Assembly (NCBI GenBank): GCA_003344405.1
Contig: NOWV01000013.1
Coordinates: 372,001-436,000, forward strand
Direction of reading: 5' to 3'
From: Trichoplax sp. H2
Taxonomy: Eukaryota; Placozoa; Uniplacotomia; Trichoplacea
DNA length: 64,000 nucleotides
The translations under genes and the position numbers were made by a program. The first letter of the stretch is position 1. The number at the start of each line of letters is the position of its first letter. Of this stretch, positions 62,650 to 64,000 are shown piece after piece. The notes below the pieces were generated by a model. It was not told where the DNA came from and made no database searches. It saw only the letters and a program-made list of their open reading frames with translations.

Positions 62650-64000
62650 ACATTTTGTGATTTAGCTTGCTATTTACTGTAATGGTATCGTCAATAGACG
62701 CCTGAGAATTGAATTTCATTAATTATAGATATTAAATCTTTCCATTTTTCATGAAGTACTTTTGGGCGGGATATTCAATCCTGTACACTACTATTAGTAT
62801 AAAGCTGAATACAGCCTAGAAACTTTCCATCTATTACAGTAATATGTCTAATATTGATGTACAGTACTGTACTGTATACTCATTTGTAAATGCTGTATTA
62901 AAAGACTTCATACATGTAAATGGCAGGAATAACTCTCATCGAGGTCCTTACAGTTTCTTATGTCTTTTGAGACATAGAAATCCAAATCACATGCTGTCAC
63001 TGCTGTACGTACTGCATTCAATTCTTGCTCTCTATTATACAGTAGTACTGCACATGCACCGTACATTTACAATTTTCAAGCTTATTCATCCTAAATTTGT
63101 TTTAAATTAGAGAAGTAAGGGCGGTAGAACAGTATTTTTATTTCTTAGCTTATCATTTTTTTTCATTAAATTGTATGGGAACTATAGAATACAATTTATT
63201 CGCTAGATGAACTCATCAAGTCGCGATACTATGCTGTAGTTCAAACTTTTTTAAAGGGAAAGGAAATATTGAGACCAAAAGAATTTTTTTGGGGGGGGGG
63301 GATACTTGACACGTCACCAACTGAGGATGGCGTGTAATTTCTATCTCTGCGCACGCGTATTCGGTGACTCACCATACAGTATTGTACTGTACTGTACTGT
63401 ATTATCTCATTTCGACGCACAGCACTGTACAGTGTACAGTGTACAGTATATATACTGTACTGTACTGTAATTGTAATAATCAGACTGTAGAAACTCTGGT
63501 GCAGACGGGTTAAGACAATCAAACACCTGTCTACTCGTTGCTACTGTTATACTGTACAGTACATTGCAATTCTTAAACAAAGCAGGTACAGTATAGTACT
63601 GCATGTGAGCAAGTTTATACTGGCGTTTCTTCATCTACACCAGTATGTGCTTGTATAAATTCAAACTTGATAATTGAAAACGAATTGAACATTTTTTGTA
63701 AACAAATTTTCGATTAACAGTAGTAGAAATCGAACTTGTTTACATTGTACTTTGGGCTAATGTGCAACCTAAAATCCTGTTTTACAAAATTTCAATTTCA
63801 ATTTTAAAGCTTTTTGCCAGCTCTGACAAACAATTGACTTGTCTAGCCATTAAATCAAATCGAGCTGAGATTCTATAATCCTATATTCTCAGGGTACGGT
63901 ATCGTAGCATCTTGTGCTACGATGCAAGATTTAATAACATTGCATATTGAATAACAACACGAACTGACAAAATTTGGTACAGATCAATGTAATTTGTTGC
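62650..64000. other. Right-end region
   Basis: Possible intron or further exons of the gene starting at 61584, none confirmed. It holds a run of 11-12 guanines near 63289-63300, a GTAC array at 63375-63610 and AT-rich sequence to the window edge. Confidence 0.4.
63375..63610. repeat. GTAC-rich array
   Basis: Blocks such as acagtattgtactgtactgt (about 63376-63395), ctgtacagtgtacagtgtac (about 63425-63444) and tatactgtacagtacattg, mixed with ordinary sequence. The two minus-strand open frames here (93 and 75 codons) are artefacts. Confidence 0.75.

Noticed and set aside
1-64000. Possible bacterial, viral or transposon-encoded segments
   Set aside because: No transposase, reverse transcriptase, integrase, capsid or bacterial gene cluster was recognised. 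All identified genes are host-type with spliceosomal introns, apart from two single-exon genes of clear animal families.

Overview
This window is nuclear DNA from an animal, AT-rich and gene-dense. Its genes have many short spliceosomal introns (mostly 60-700 bp, GT-AG), and the set includes families typical of metazoans: MTCH2-type carrier, PRR5/Protor, STRAP, a failed-axon-connections protein and a SAPS-domain PP6 subunit. There are no operons, CRISPR arrays or bacterial signals. Compact introns, low GC and slowly evolving protein sequences suggest an early-branching animal. A placozoan (Trichoplax/Hoilungia-like) is my best guess, but this is inference and no species marker was tested.

Layout. 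1.76-3.55 kb: UFM1-specific protease (+). 5.15-7.2 kb: PIH1D1, an R2TP cofactor (-). 7.2-13.6 kb: gene-poor stretch with a GTAC-rich cluster, a 40-bp hairpin and a diverged tandem duplication. 13.6-18.9 kb: PRR5-like TORC2 subunit (+). 20.6-26.6 kb: PP6 regulatory subunit with SAPS domain (-), 18 exons. 27-30 kb: GTAC-rich spacer. 30.0-31.4 kb: intronless HADHB thiolase (+). 32.9-35.5 kb: IBA57 (-). 36.4-37.3 kb: intronless FAXC-like GST-fold protein (-), head-to-head with YJU2 (+, 37.9-40.3 kb). 41.3-44.4 kb: STRAP (-). 44.4-46.2 kb: an orphan first exon, a 122-bp tandem array and a tRNA-Ser(AGA) with truncated tandem copies. 46.4-48.0 kb: SNRPE (SmE, +). 49.5-54.2 kb: MTCH2-like (-). 55.9-58.0 kb: B-type cyclin (-). 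61.6 kb onward: the 5' part of an unrecognised gene (+) that runs toward the window end.

The genes form no single pathway, but several share a theme: mitochondrial function (HADHB, IBA57, MTCH2), mRNA splicing (YJU2, SNRPE, and STRAP via the SMN complex), and kinase/phosphatase or cell-cycle control (PRR5, PPP6R, cyclin B; PIH1D1 assembles PIKK and snoRNP complexes). Exon models were built by hand from reading frame, splice sites and family resemblance. Internal junctions were checked for phase; untranslated ends were not determined.

The most unusual material is non-coding. Irregular arrays of the self-complementary tetramer GTAC, spaced about 5 bp apart, recur through the window and often lie just upstream of genes. 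A minisatellite appears to have been seeded from an exon end plus its splice donor. A tRNA 3' half has been tandemly duplicated, and its last copy has become a perfect hairpin.
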